Shown piece by piece: positions 8,938-15,890 of a stretch of 41,239 nucleotides of DNA (its first letter is position 1; the number at the start of each line of letters is the position of its first letter). The stretch lies in contig PBDR01000004.1 of the NCBI GenBank assembly GCA_002717385.1, forward strand, positions 1-41,239, in the 5' to 3' direction. The stretch is from Chloroflexota bacterium (GTDB lineage: Bacteria; Chloroflexota; Dehalococcoidia; Lucifugimonadales; Lucifugimonadaceae). Both the position numbers and the translations under genes were made by a program. The notes under the pieces are model-generated. The model was given only the letters and a program-made list of their open reading frames with translations. It did not search any database and was not told where the DNA came from.

Positions 8938-10218
8938 TTAAACAGACTGTTGCAATGCTTGATCAAGATCAGCAAGAATATCATCGCTATCTTCTATACC
9001 TGGAGATAATCTTACAAGATCTGGAGTAATTCCACCATCAATTTGTTGCTCTTCTGATAATTGAGAGTGAGTTGTTGTTGCAGGGTGAATTGCCAGACTT
9101 TTAGCATCTCCAACATTTGCAAGGTGACTGAATAAATCCAAAGAATCAATGAATTTTCTTCCTGAATCACTTCCACCTTTAATTCCAAAGACTACAAGTG
9201 GACCGCCTTTTCCTTTCAGATACTTTTTATTTAGATCATATTCAGAGTCATTTTTTAGACCCGGATACCTAACCCAGTCTACTCTGTCATGATTACTTAA
9301 AAATTCTGCAACTTTCAATGAATTTTCACAGTGTCTTTCCATTCTTAATGACAGTGTTTCTATTCCTTGCAGAAATGTCCAAGCGTTATCTGGAGAAATA
9401 CAAGCACCTAAATTTCTTAGTGGAATAACTCGCATTCTCAAAATATAAGCAATAGGTCTTAATGCTTCAGGAATATCGAGTGCCCATCGTACATCATGAT
9501 AACTTGATTCAGGTTCGGTCATTAATGGGAATTTTCCATTTGTCCAATCAAATTTTCCTGAATCTACAACTATTCCTCCAATTCCATTTCCATGACCACC
9601 TAACCATTTTGTCAATGAATGAACTAATATATCAGCTCCATAATCTATTGGTTTTTGAAGATACGGAGTAGTAAATGTTGCATCTACAATCAAAGGTATT
9701 CCATGATTATGTGCAATTGTAGAAATTTTTTCTGTGTCAGCAATATGGAGAGCTGGATTACTTACAGTCTCACAGAATAACAACTTAGTTTTATCAGTAA
9801 TTGCTTCCTCAAAATTTGCTGGATTTGTAGGATCAACCCATTTAACAGATATTCCAAATTTAGGAAGGATATCGTTAAACATAGTGTATGTTCCGCCATA
9901 TAAATCATTTGCGGAAACAATTTCATCTCCATTTTCGCATATATTGATTATGGAATTAAAAACACCACTTGTACCAGAAGCTAGGGCAAGTGCTGCAGCT
10001 CCCCCTTCTAATGCTGATACCCGTTCTTCTAAAACTCCCTGTGTTGGATTCTGAATCCTGGTGTAGATATTCCCTAAAATTTTTAAAGCAAACAGATCTG
10101 CTGCATGATCTGTATTGTTAAATGTGTATGAACTTGTCCTGTAAATTGGAACAGCTCTAGCATTTGTATCACTATCAGGTTGATGACCTGCGTGAAGTGC
10201 TAATGTATCGAATTTCAT
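8938..10218 (-). CDS. metY: O-acetylhomoserine sulfhydrylase
   Basis: PLP enzyme that joins sulfide to O-acetylhomoserine, giving homocysteine (or uses methanethiol to give methionine directly). The 426-residue Cys/Met-metabolism family protein shows FDTLALHAG at the start, SYTFNNTDHAADLF, ALASGTSG (phosphate-binding), and the PLP-lysine block VHSLTKWLGGHG (Lys about 203). The length above 420 and the GGHGNGIGG segment fit MetY rather than MetB or MetC (about 380-400). A strong AGGAAGG ribosome site (10226-10232 on the minus strand) precedes the ATG at 10218. The 5' leader contains a Cys-codon attenuator, described separately. Confidence 0.93.
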   Translation of the reverse strand: MKFDTLALHAGHQPDSDTNARAVPIYRTSSYTFNNTDHAADLFALKILGNIYTRIQNPTQGVLEERVSALEGGAAALALASGTSGVFNSIINICENGDEIVSANDLYGGTYTMFNDILPKFGISVKWVDPTNPANFEEAITDKTKLLFCETVSNPALHIADTEKISTIAHNHGIPLIVDATFTTPYLQKPIDYGADILVHSLTKWLGGHGNGIGGIVVDSGKFDWTNGKFPLMTEPESSYHDVRWALDIPEALRPIAYILRMRVIPLRNLGACISPDNAWTFLQGIETLSLRMERHCENSLKVAEFLSNHDRVDWVRYPGLKNDSEYDLNKKYLKGKGGPLVVFGIKGGSDSGRKFIDSLDLFSHLANVGDAKSLAIHPATTTHSQLSEEQQIDGGITPDLVRLSPGIEDSDDILADLDQALQQSV

Positions 10219-10234
10219 AATTTTTCCTTCCTAT

Positions 10235-10264
10235 AAAAAAAATACCCCAGTAGTTTACTGGGGT
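10235..10264 (-). terminator. Intrinsic terminator in the metY leader (attenuator)
   Basis: Read on the minus strand: ACCCCAGTA, loop AAC, TACTGGGGT (positions 10264 down to 10244), a perfect 9-bp stem with a 3-base loop, followed at once by ATTTTTTTT (10243-10235). This is a textbook Rho-independent terminator, but it lies 17 bases upstream of the metY start codon and before its ribosome site, so it must be conditional for metY to be expressed. A short Cys-codon ORF and a competing pairing lie just upstream. Confidence 0.9.
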
Positions 10265-10311
10265 GAATTTACGTTTATTGAAAATTTAAATAATTAAATA
10301 TCACCCCTTAA
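10254..10311 (-). promoter_or_regulatory. Antiterminator pairing competing with the terminator
   Basis: On the minus-strand transcript, GGGGUGA (10307-10301) is a perfect 7-bp complement of UCACCCC (10266-10260), which contains the left arm of the terminator. The pairing can be extended past a small internal loop by UUUA (about 10312-10309) with UAAA (about 10257-10254). Forming this helix removes the terminator's 5' arm. The GGGGUGA lies inside codons 17-19 of the leader ORF, so a ribosome reaching the stop codon would cover it, while one stalled at the Cys codons would leave it free. This is the geometry of classical ribosome-mediated attenuation. Inferred by eye; no folding energy was computed. 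Confidence 0.75.
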
Positions 10312-10356
10312 AGGAATGCACATACAAACGCATTTTTTTGAAATTGTTTTATGCAT
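10294..10356 (-). CDS. Cys-rich leader peptide of the metY-metX operon
   Basis: A 20-codon ORF reads MHKTISKK-CVCMC-IPLRGDI and stops with TAA at 10294. Codons 9, 11 and 13 are Cys (TGC, TGT, TGC) and codon 12 is Met, a dense cluster of sulfur amino acids directly upstream of sulfur-assimilation genes. AAAAGGG lies about 10 bases upstream of the ATG as a ribosome site. From a stall at codons 9-13 to the antiterminator strand there is just enough room for a ribosome's leading edge. The peptide is likely to act in cis and have no function of its own. Alternative: a chance ORF; the terminator and pairing context argues against that. Confidence 0.75.
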   Translation of the reverse strand: MHKTISKKCVCMCIPLRGDI

Positions 10357-10388
10357 ATAATTATTACCCTTTTATTAAATGTGGCTCA

Positions 10389-10416
10389 ATAATATCATAT
10401 ATAACATTCAAAACAA
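10389..10416 (-). promoter_or_regulatory. Candidate sigma-70-type promoter for the met leader
   Basis: On the minus strand TTGTTT (10416-10411) and TATTAT (10394-10389) are separated by 16 bases, placing transcription start near 10382, about 26 bases before the leader ORF ATG. AT-richness makes chance matches common, so this is only a candidate. It lies in the divergent space shared with the rightward SDR gene. Confidence 0.35.
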
Positions 10417-10433
10417 TGAGGTAGATAAAAAAA

Positions 10434-11240
10434 ATGGGATTATTAGATAAAAAAAATGCACTTATTACAGGATCTAGAAAAGGAATAGGACGAGGTATAG
10501 CATTACGTTTTGCTTCTGAAGGTGCCAATGTGGGTATCAATGATATTGTAAATGATGAAATATCTCATTCTGTTGTTGAAGAATCAAAAAATAAGGGTGT
10601 TAGATCTTCTTTTTTACAGTACGATGTATCAACAGTTAATGGTATTGAATCTTTAATTGATGAGTTTGTTAATCAATTTGGAAGTATTGATATTTTGATA
10701 AATAATGCAATCTTACAACCGCAAGATCGAAATATTTGGGAGGTGGATGAGTTATTTTGGGATAAAGTGATGAACTTAAGCTTGAAAGCATATTTTTTTG
10801 GTGCTAAACGAGCAGCAAAACATATGATTTCTCAAGGTAACGGAGGGAAAATAATTTCCCTTGCAAGTGTTCATGCTTATGCTGCTATGCCTGATTGGAC
10901 TATCTATGGTGTAGCTAAATCAGGTCTTATAAGAATGGCAAAAGGTTTATCAGTAGATTTAAGAGGTAAGGGTATAAATATTAATTGTATTGCTCCTGGA
11001 GCCATTTCCAATTCGCTACCAAAAAATTCTTCTGATTTTTCTTCTGTCGATGGTATACCTCATCCAGATTCTATCGCAAAAGATCTTCCAACTCAAAGAG
11101 GAGGATTACCAAGTGATATTGCGAATGCTGCTTTATACTTGTGTTCAGATTTAGGAAGTTATGTAAATGGTGAAACCATTTTGGTTGATGGAGGAATGAT
11201 TGCAGCAGCTCCACTTCGGCTCCCTACTGAAGAGGATTGA
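10434..11240 (+). CDS. SDR-family oxidoreductase
   Basis: A classical short-chain dehydrogenase/reductase, using NAD(P) to oxidise a hydroxyl or reduce a carbonyl. The 268 residues show TGSRKGIG (about 12-19), NNA (about 90), a Ser in ISLASVHAY (about 143), the catalytic YGVAK (about 158-162) and the C-terminal IAPGAIS and VNGETILVDGG blocks. All core catalytic residues are present. A GAGGTA ribosome site lies at 10419-10424. It is followed by a lactonase and, after a tRNA gene, a dehydratase-type enzyme, so a sugar dehydrogenase role is possible, but the substrate is not readable from sequence. Confidence 0.9.
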   Translation: MGLLDKKNALITGSRKGIGRGIALRFASEGANVGINDIVNDEISHSVVEESKNKGVRSSFLQYDVSTVNGIESLIDEFVNQFGSIDILINNAILQPQDRNIWEVDELFWDKVMNLSLKAYFFGAKRAAKHMISQGNGGKIISLASVHAYAAMPDWTIYGVAKSGLIRMAKGLSVDLRGKGININCIAPGAISNSLPKNSSDFSSVDGIPHPDSIAKDLPTQRGGLPSDIANAALYLCSDLGSYVNGETILVDGGMIAAAPLRLPTEED

Positions 11241-11372
11241 AAAGTCAATGCCTGATTAAATTTTACATATTTTTTAGAATTTTAAAAAGATATGTTTACT
11301 TTACTAGGAAAAAATATTTTAGATGTTAATATTAATCTATCAATGTGGAAATGATTATTATTGGAGAATTGT

Positions 11373-12464
11373 ATGTCTACTGAATCATTGTTTTTTGTAG
11401 GAACTTATACCACTAGAGGATCTCTAGGAATCTATACTGTAACATTAGATGTTGATTCTGGTAAGATGGAGGAAATCTTTGTTGATAAAAGTGTATCTGA
11501 TCCTTCTTTTTTAAAATTAAATCCCAAAATGAATAGATTATATGCCGTAAGTGAAGTTACAGATCCAGTGAATCATGCAATTGTTTCAGCTTTCAATATA
11601 AATACTGATGGTTCATTAAAATTTTTAAATTCTGAATCTACTGTTGGGATAGGGTCTTGTCATATAAATATAGACAGCTCTGGCTCTAATATTATCGTAG
11701 CTAATTATCATTCTGGAAGTGTTTGTTTGTTACCTTTAGGTTCAGATGGTGAATTATTTTCGCATAGTGATTTTCATCAACATATTGGTTCATCATCTGA
11801 AACAAACGGATCATTACTATCAAATCAACAAGGACCCCATGCCCATTCGATTTCAATCGATATTAATGATCGTTTTGTTTATGTTTGTGATTTGGGTAAG
11901 GATATGATAGTAGTATATGAGATTGATTTTTTGAATAAAAAATTAATTGAACGTGATGAATTGAATGTAATGACTGATAAAGGTGAAGGGCCAAGGCATT
12001 TTGATTTTCACCCCAACCTTCCTTATGCTTATGTAATCAATGAAATAGGTTCTACCGTTTCTGTATATGATTATAATTTGGAGTCTGGTCAACTGAAACA
12101 GAAACAAAAAATTTCTACATTACCTGATAATTTTTCACAAACGAATAGCACAGCAGATGTACATGTTTCAAAAGATGGGAAGTTTTTATATGGTTCTAAT
12201 AGAGGACATGATTCTATTGCGATTTTTAGAATAAATCAAAATACAGGAATACTTGAACATATAGAAAATCAAACCACAATGGGTCATACACCTAGAAACT
12301 TTTCTATAACACCTGATGAGAGTATGATTTTAGTAGCGAACCAGGATTCTGGCGACATTTTTTCTTTTCATAGGGATCGTACTTCTGGGTTATTAGAATT
12401 CACAGGTAATAAATTGGACATTCCTGCGCCTGTGTGTATTCAATTCATGGGAAAAAATAATTAG
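11373..12464 (+). CDS. Lactonase family (6-phosphogluconolactonase-like beta-propeller)
   Basis: Seven-bladed propeller of the PF10282 type; members hydrolyse 6-phosphogluconolactone or other sugar lactones. Repeated blade blocks are visible: LKLNPKMNRLYAVSE, GPHAHSISIDIN, GPRHFDFHPNLPYAY, ADVHVSKDGKFLYGSNRG, and TPRNFSITPDESMILVANQ, with the conserved GPHAH and GPRH His/Arg residues that line the active site. I chose ATG at 11373 (363 residues), because GGAG sits 6 bases upstream; a TTG 12 bases earlier lies within that ribosome site. With the preceding SDR and the downstream MR/MLE enzyme, a sugar-lactone substrate is a reasonable inference. Confidence 0.88.
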   Translation: MSTESLFFVGTYTTRGSLGIYTVTLDVDSGKMEEIFVDKSVSDPSFLKLNPKMNRLYAVSEVTDPVNHAIVSAFNINTDGSLKFLNSESTVGIGSCHINIDSSGSNIIVANYHSGSVCLLPLGSDGELFSHSDFHQHIGSSSETNGSLLSNQQGPHAHSISIDINDRFVYVCDLGKDMIVVYEIDFLNKKLIERDELNVMTDKGEGPRHFDFHPNLPYAYVINEIGSTVSVYDYNLESGQLKQKQKISTLPDNFSQTNSTADVHVSKDGKFLYGSNRGHDSIAIFRINQNTGILEHIENQTTMGHTPRNFSITPDESMILVANQDSGDIFSFHRDRTSGLLEFTGNKLDIPAPVCIQFMGKNN

Positions 12465-12493
12465 GTTTGTATAATTTGTATAATTTTATATTT

Positions 12494-12577
12494 GCGGGAG
12501 TGGTGAAATGGCAGACACGCTAGATTTAGGATCTAGTGCCGCAAGGCGTGAGAGTTCGACTCTCTCCTCCCGCACCA
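12494..12577 (+). tRNA. tRNA-Leu (UAG)
   Basis: Acceptor stem GCGGGAG (12494-12500) pairs with CTCCCGC (12567-12573), followed by discriminator A and an encoded CCA. The anticodon stem CTAGA/TCTAG encloses the loop TTTAGGA with anticodon TAG. The long variable arm (TGCCGCAAGGCG region) marks a class II tRNA, and the T arm has GAGAGTTCGACTCTC. Length 84. It lies between the lactonase and an MR/MLE gene. No integrase or duplicated 3' end is seen nearby. Confidence 0.97.
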
Positions 12578-12605
12578 AATAATTTTTACTGAGGAATTTT
12601 TCTAA

Positions 12606-13790
12606 ATGATAGAACGAATAGAAATACGTTATCTGGAATCTAAATTACAGAAACCCTTTGGATGGTCACAAAGGTGGACTGATTTAAGAAGTATTATAGT
12701 CATAAAAATTATTACTAATGATGGTGTTATTGGATGGGGTGAAACTTATGGATCTCCAGAATCAATAGATGATATTAAATCCATAGCTAGTATGGTTATA
12801 GGATCCAATTCTAAAGATTTTGAAGTGATTTGGAATAAATTATACAGATCTCTTTATCAAAGTCATTTTTTTGCAAAATCTGGGATATATGCTATTTCTG
12901 CTATCGATACAGCGTTATTAGATATTGCAGGTAAAAAAGCTAATACTTCTATTTCAGAAATTTTAGGTGGAAGAATCCATGAATCTATTCCTGTTTATGC
13001 TACAGGGTTATATTATGTTGATAATTATTCTTTAAAACCTCTACTTCAAGAAGCTACGGGATATTTAGAACAAGGATTTACTGGGATGAAAATGAAAGTT
13101 GGTGCACTTTCTTTAAAGGAAGATGCAAAACGTATAAAAGAAGTGAGAAAAATTATTGGAGACGATATTAATCTAATGTTTGATGCTAACGAGTCATATG
13201 ATCCAATCACTGCAATCAAATTTTCAAAAATGGTTTCTGATTATGATTTAACTTGGTTTGAAGAACCATGTGCATCTAGAGATGATGTTGCCAATAAACT
13301 TGTACAAGAAAATTCTCCAATTCCTATTTCTGGAGGTGAAAGTTTATCTACAAGGTGGGAATTTTCTGAAAGATTAGCTAAAAGAGTTTTTGATATAGTA
13401 CAACCTGATGTTTGTAATGTTGGGGGTATTTCGGAAATGAGAAAAATAGGTTTAATGGCCCAATCTTTTGGTATTAAATTCAATCCGCATTTTTGGGGTA
13501 CTGGAATTAGTTTTTCAGCTTCATTACATGCATTATCCGCTCAGCCTATAAATCAGATTGGACAAAATAATATTCCATATCAAAATGAATCAGTACTTGA
13601 ATTTGACCAAACACCACATCCCATCAGAGAAAATTTAACAGAAAGATTTCAAATAAACAGAGAAAGTAGAGTAAAAATACCTGATAAACCAGGTCTTGGT
13701 ATTGAAGTTGATGAAGACGCACTCGATAACTTTACTATAGGAGAAGCTCATATAGTAGACAGGGCATCAAATAAACAACTTAGATTTTAG
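12606..13790 (+). CDS. Mandelate racemase/muconate lactonizing enzyme family (enolase superfamily)
   Basis: Enolase-superfamily enzymes abstract the proton alpha to a carboxylate; most MR-type members are acid-sugar dehydratases or racemases. The 394 residues include an N-terminal lid (about 1-125) and a barrel with the general-base motif KMK (Lys162, Lys164), metal ligands Asp193 (FDANE), Glu219 (WFEEP) and Glu245 (SGGES), QPD at 266-268, and His295 in NPHFWG. This is the MR-subgroup arrangement with both a Lys and a His/Asp base, so it should be active. Exact substrate unknown. ATG at 12606; no strong ribosome site. MR/MLE enzymes are reported to be expanded in SAR202 bacteria. Confidence 0.9.
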   Translation: MIERIEIRYLESKLQKPFGWSQRWTDLRSIIVIKIITNDGVIGWGETYGSPESIDDIKSIASMVIGSNSKDFEVIWNKLYRSLYQSHFFAKSGIYAISAIDTALLDIAGKKANTSISEILGGRIHESIPVYATGLYYVDNYSLKPLLQEATGYLEQGFTGMKMKVGALSLKEDAKRIKEVRKIIGDDINLMFDANESYDPITAIKFSKMVSDYDLTWFEEPCASRDDVANKLVQENSPIPISGGESLSTRWEFSERLAKRVFDIVQPDVCNVGGISEMRKIGLMAQSFGIKFNPHFWGTGISFSASLHALSAQPINQIGQNNIPYQNESVLEFDQTPHPIRENLTERFQINRESRVKIPDKPGLGIEVDEDALDNFTIGEAHIVDRASNKQLRF

Positions 13791-13819
13791 GATGTATTTA
13801 TCTAATAAATTATGCAGAT

Positions 13820-14014
13820 TTATACTGCAGTCATATCGGCACCACAACACATTGGGGATTTAATTTTCCCATCACATTTTGGGCATTTCGAAACGTTGAC
13901 AGTAGAACCGTCATCTTTCTCTATTACTTCATGTACTAAAGGTGTTCCACATCCATCTTGTGTACAAGTTAGACCTGATACTCCCATTCCACAATCGCAC
14001 TTATATTCAACCAT
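13820..14014 (-). CDS. Small zinc-ribbon-like protein
   Basis: A 64-residue Cys-rich protein starting MVEYKCDCGMGVSG. Two metal-knuckle-like halves are visible: CDCG with LTCTQDGCG near the start, and CPKCDGK followed by SPMCCGADM near the end, eight or more Cys that could bind one or two Zn (or Fe). I chose the ATG at 14014 because GGAGG lies 5 bases upstream; the longer TTG start would sit inside that site. The function is unknown; similar tiny ribbons with a terminal MCCG motif are, to my memory, found in marine archaea and bacteria. It is tail to tail with the MR/MLE gene and divergent from the ThDP enzyme. Confidence 0.75.
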   Translation of the reverse strand: MVEYKCDCGMGVSGLTCTQDGCGTPLVHEVIEKDDGSTVNVSKCPKCDGKIKSPMCCGADMTAV

Positions 14015-14208
14015 TTTTACCTCCAATCAATTTTTGTCTTTAAACCATTATTGAATTTATCAAATTATTCACGTTATATATATACTAATGTATTCATTTC
14101 TTTTAGAAAATTTTAATCAAATTGTTTTTTATTTATTATGTCTGAATTAGATAAAAATTTTACGTATAATATTTTATATGGAAAATAAAATAGTAAATAT
14201 AAAATATT

Positions 14209-15864
14209 GTGAGTAAATTAACTGGCGGGCAAGCTTTGGTGAAATCTTTAGTTAGGGAGGGTGTTGGAGTGGTCTTTGGCCTTCCAGGAGTCCAGATGTA
14301 TGGGATAATATCAGCTCTAAGAGATGAACCTACCATAAAATTAATCGTACCCCGTCACGAACAAGCTACTACTTATATGGCAGATGGTTTTTATAGATCA
14401 ACTGGATTGACGGGTGTTGCTTTAGTAGTCCCTGGGCCAGGTATATATAATGCTGGCGCAGGTCTTTCTACTGCTTATTCTAGATCTTCATCAGTTGTTT
14501 TGATTGCTGGGCAAATTCCTAGGAAGACAATAGGTAAAGATCTAGGTGGTCTTCATGAGGTAAACGATCAAATGGAGATAACAAGACCAGTCACGAAATG
14601 GCAAAAGAGAATTTTTAGGCCTAATGAAGTTCCTGATGCTATACATACCGCTTTTAATCAATCCAAAAGTGGTCGTACTAGACCAGTTCATATAGAATTA
14701 CCACCCGAAACTATGGTTGAAACAGAACCGGTTAAATTGCTTGAACCAATTCCAATTAATAATACTGTTCCTCAAATTGAAAAATGTTTAGAAGTTGTTA
14801 ATTTTATTTCAAATGCTTCTAAGCCTGTTATTTATGCTGGAGGAGGGATTGCAAGGTCAAATTCCGAAAAAGAATTTATAAATTTTGTAGATAGACTAGG
14901 AATTCCCGTAATTACTTCAGCAAGTGGAAAAGGTGTAATTCCTGACGATCATCCTCTTTGTCTAGGTTCATCCATTGGTGCTTTTGGGCATTTGAAAAAT
15001 TACATAGAAAATGCTGATTTAATTATTGCAATTGGGACTAGATTTTCTTTGAGAAATCCTATTAAAGAAAATGTTAAGGTTTTACATATTGATATTGATA
15101 AATCTGTCATTGGGAAAGTTCATAAAAATAGTATAGGAATAGTTGGGGATATAAAGCAATTTTTAAACACCATTTCAAAAAAATCAAATCCTATTTCTGA
15201 AAAAAAATTAAAAGATAATATTTCAATAACTACTGAAATTAGAAAAAAAATTGATGAAAGTTCTGAAGAACATAATGAACCTCAAAAATCGTACTTAAAT
15301 TTTATACGTGAGGGCACACCACGAAACGCTTTTTTTATTGCTGGGATGACACAATTAGGTTATTACAGTAGACCTCACTGGCCGACTTATTATCCTAAAA
15401 CTTATATTGATTCAGGTTATTCAGGGAATTTAGGATTTTCTTTTCCTACTGCTTTAGGTGTGAAAATCGGCAACCCAGATAAACCCGTTATATGTTTATC
15501 TGGAGATGGGGGTTTTATGTATAATTCTTCTGAATTGTCGACCGCTGTAAAGTATGGTATTAATGTTGTTACAATAATTTATAATGATGGTGCCTATGGA
15601 AATGTCGCTAGGGATTTAGATGATGATTTTGGTGGAACCTATGAGACATCTTTTTCTAACCCTGATTTTGTTAAATTAGCCGAGTCATATGGTGCCGTTG
15701 GTATGAGAGCTCAAACTCCAGATAAAATAATAGATCTTATCCCAGAAGCCTTAAAACAAAAAAAGCCTGTACTAATAGATATGCCTGTTGGGAGAGTAGG
15801 GAGGCCAAAAATATTTTCAAGTAGGGCACCATGGATGAATCCACAAAACGGACTGATTGATTAA
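14209..15864 (+). CDS. Thiamine diphosphate-dependent enzyme (acetolactate synthase-like)
   Basis: A three-domain ThDP enzyme of the AHAS/benzoylformate-decarboxylase/oxalyl-CoA decarboxylase superfamily. The 551 residues include the Pyr domain with the conserved Glu51 in RHEQATTYMADG that activates the cofactor, the central domain (about 190-330), and the PP domain with the ThDP/Mg motif GDGGFMYN (432-439) and the later NDGAYGN. Length fits. No regulatory ilvN-type subunit lies beside it, so it may be catabolic rather than a branched-chain amino-acid synthase. Start GTG at 14209 with little ribosome site. Substrate unresolved. Confidence 0.85.
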   Translation: MSKLTGGQALVKSLVREGVGVVFGLPGVQMYGIISALRDEPTIKLIVPRHEQATTYMADGFYRSTGLTGVALVVPGPGIYNAGAGLSTAYSRSSSVVLIAGQIPRKTIGKDLGGLHEVNDQMEITRPVTKWQKRIFRPNEVPDAIHTAFNQSKSGRTRPVHIELPPETMVETEPVKLLEPIPINNTVPQIEKCLEVVNFISNASKPVIYAGGGIARSNSEKEFINFVDRLGIPVITSASGKGVIPDDHPLCLGSSIGAFGHLKNYIENADLIIAIGTRFSLRNPIKENVKVLHIDIDKSVIGKVHKNSIGIVGDIKQFLNTISKKSNPISEKKLKDNISITTEIRKKIDESSEEHNEPQKSYLNFIREGTPRNAFFIAGMTQLGYYSRPHWPTYYPKTYIDSGYSGNLGFSFPTALGVKIGNPDKPVICLSGDGGFMYNSSELSTAVKYGINVVTIIYNDGAYGNVARDLDDDFGGTYETSFSNPDFVKLAESYGAVGMRAQTPDKIIDLIPEALKQKKPVLIDMPVGRVGRPKIFSSRAPWMNPQNGLID

Positions 15865-15890
15865 AAATTTATAATCAAATGATTTATTAA

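Noticed and set aside
11292-11354. 20-codon ORF upstream of the lactonase gene, possibly a leader peptide
   Set aside because: No enrichment of a relevant codon, no terminator or alternative hairpin follows; likely chance in A/T-rich DNA.
12494-12577. tRNA-Leu as an integration site
   Set aside because: No integrase, no duplicated tRNA 3' end and no foreign-looking block follows it.
14138-14188. 16-codon ORF upstream of the ThDP enzyme gene, tested as an ilv-type leader
   Set aside because: No branched-chain codon run, no ribosome site and no terminator hairpin.
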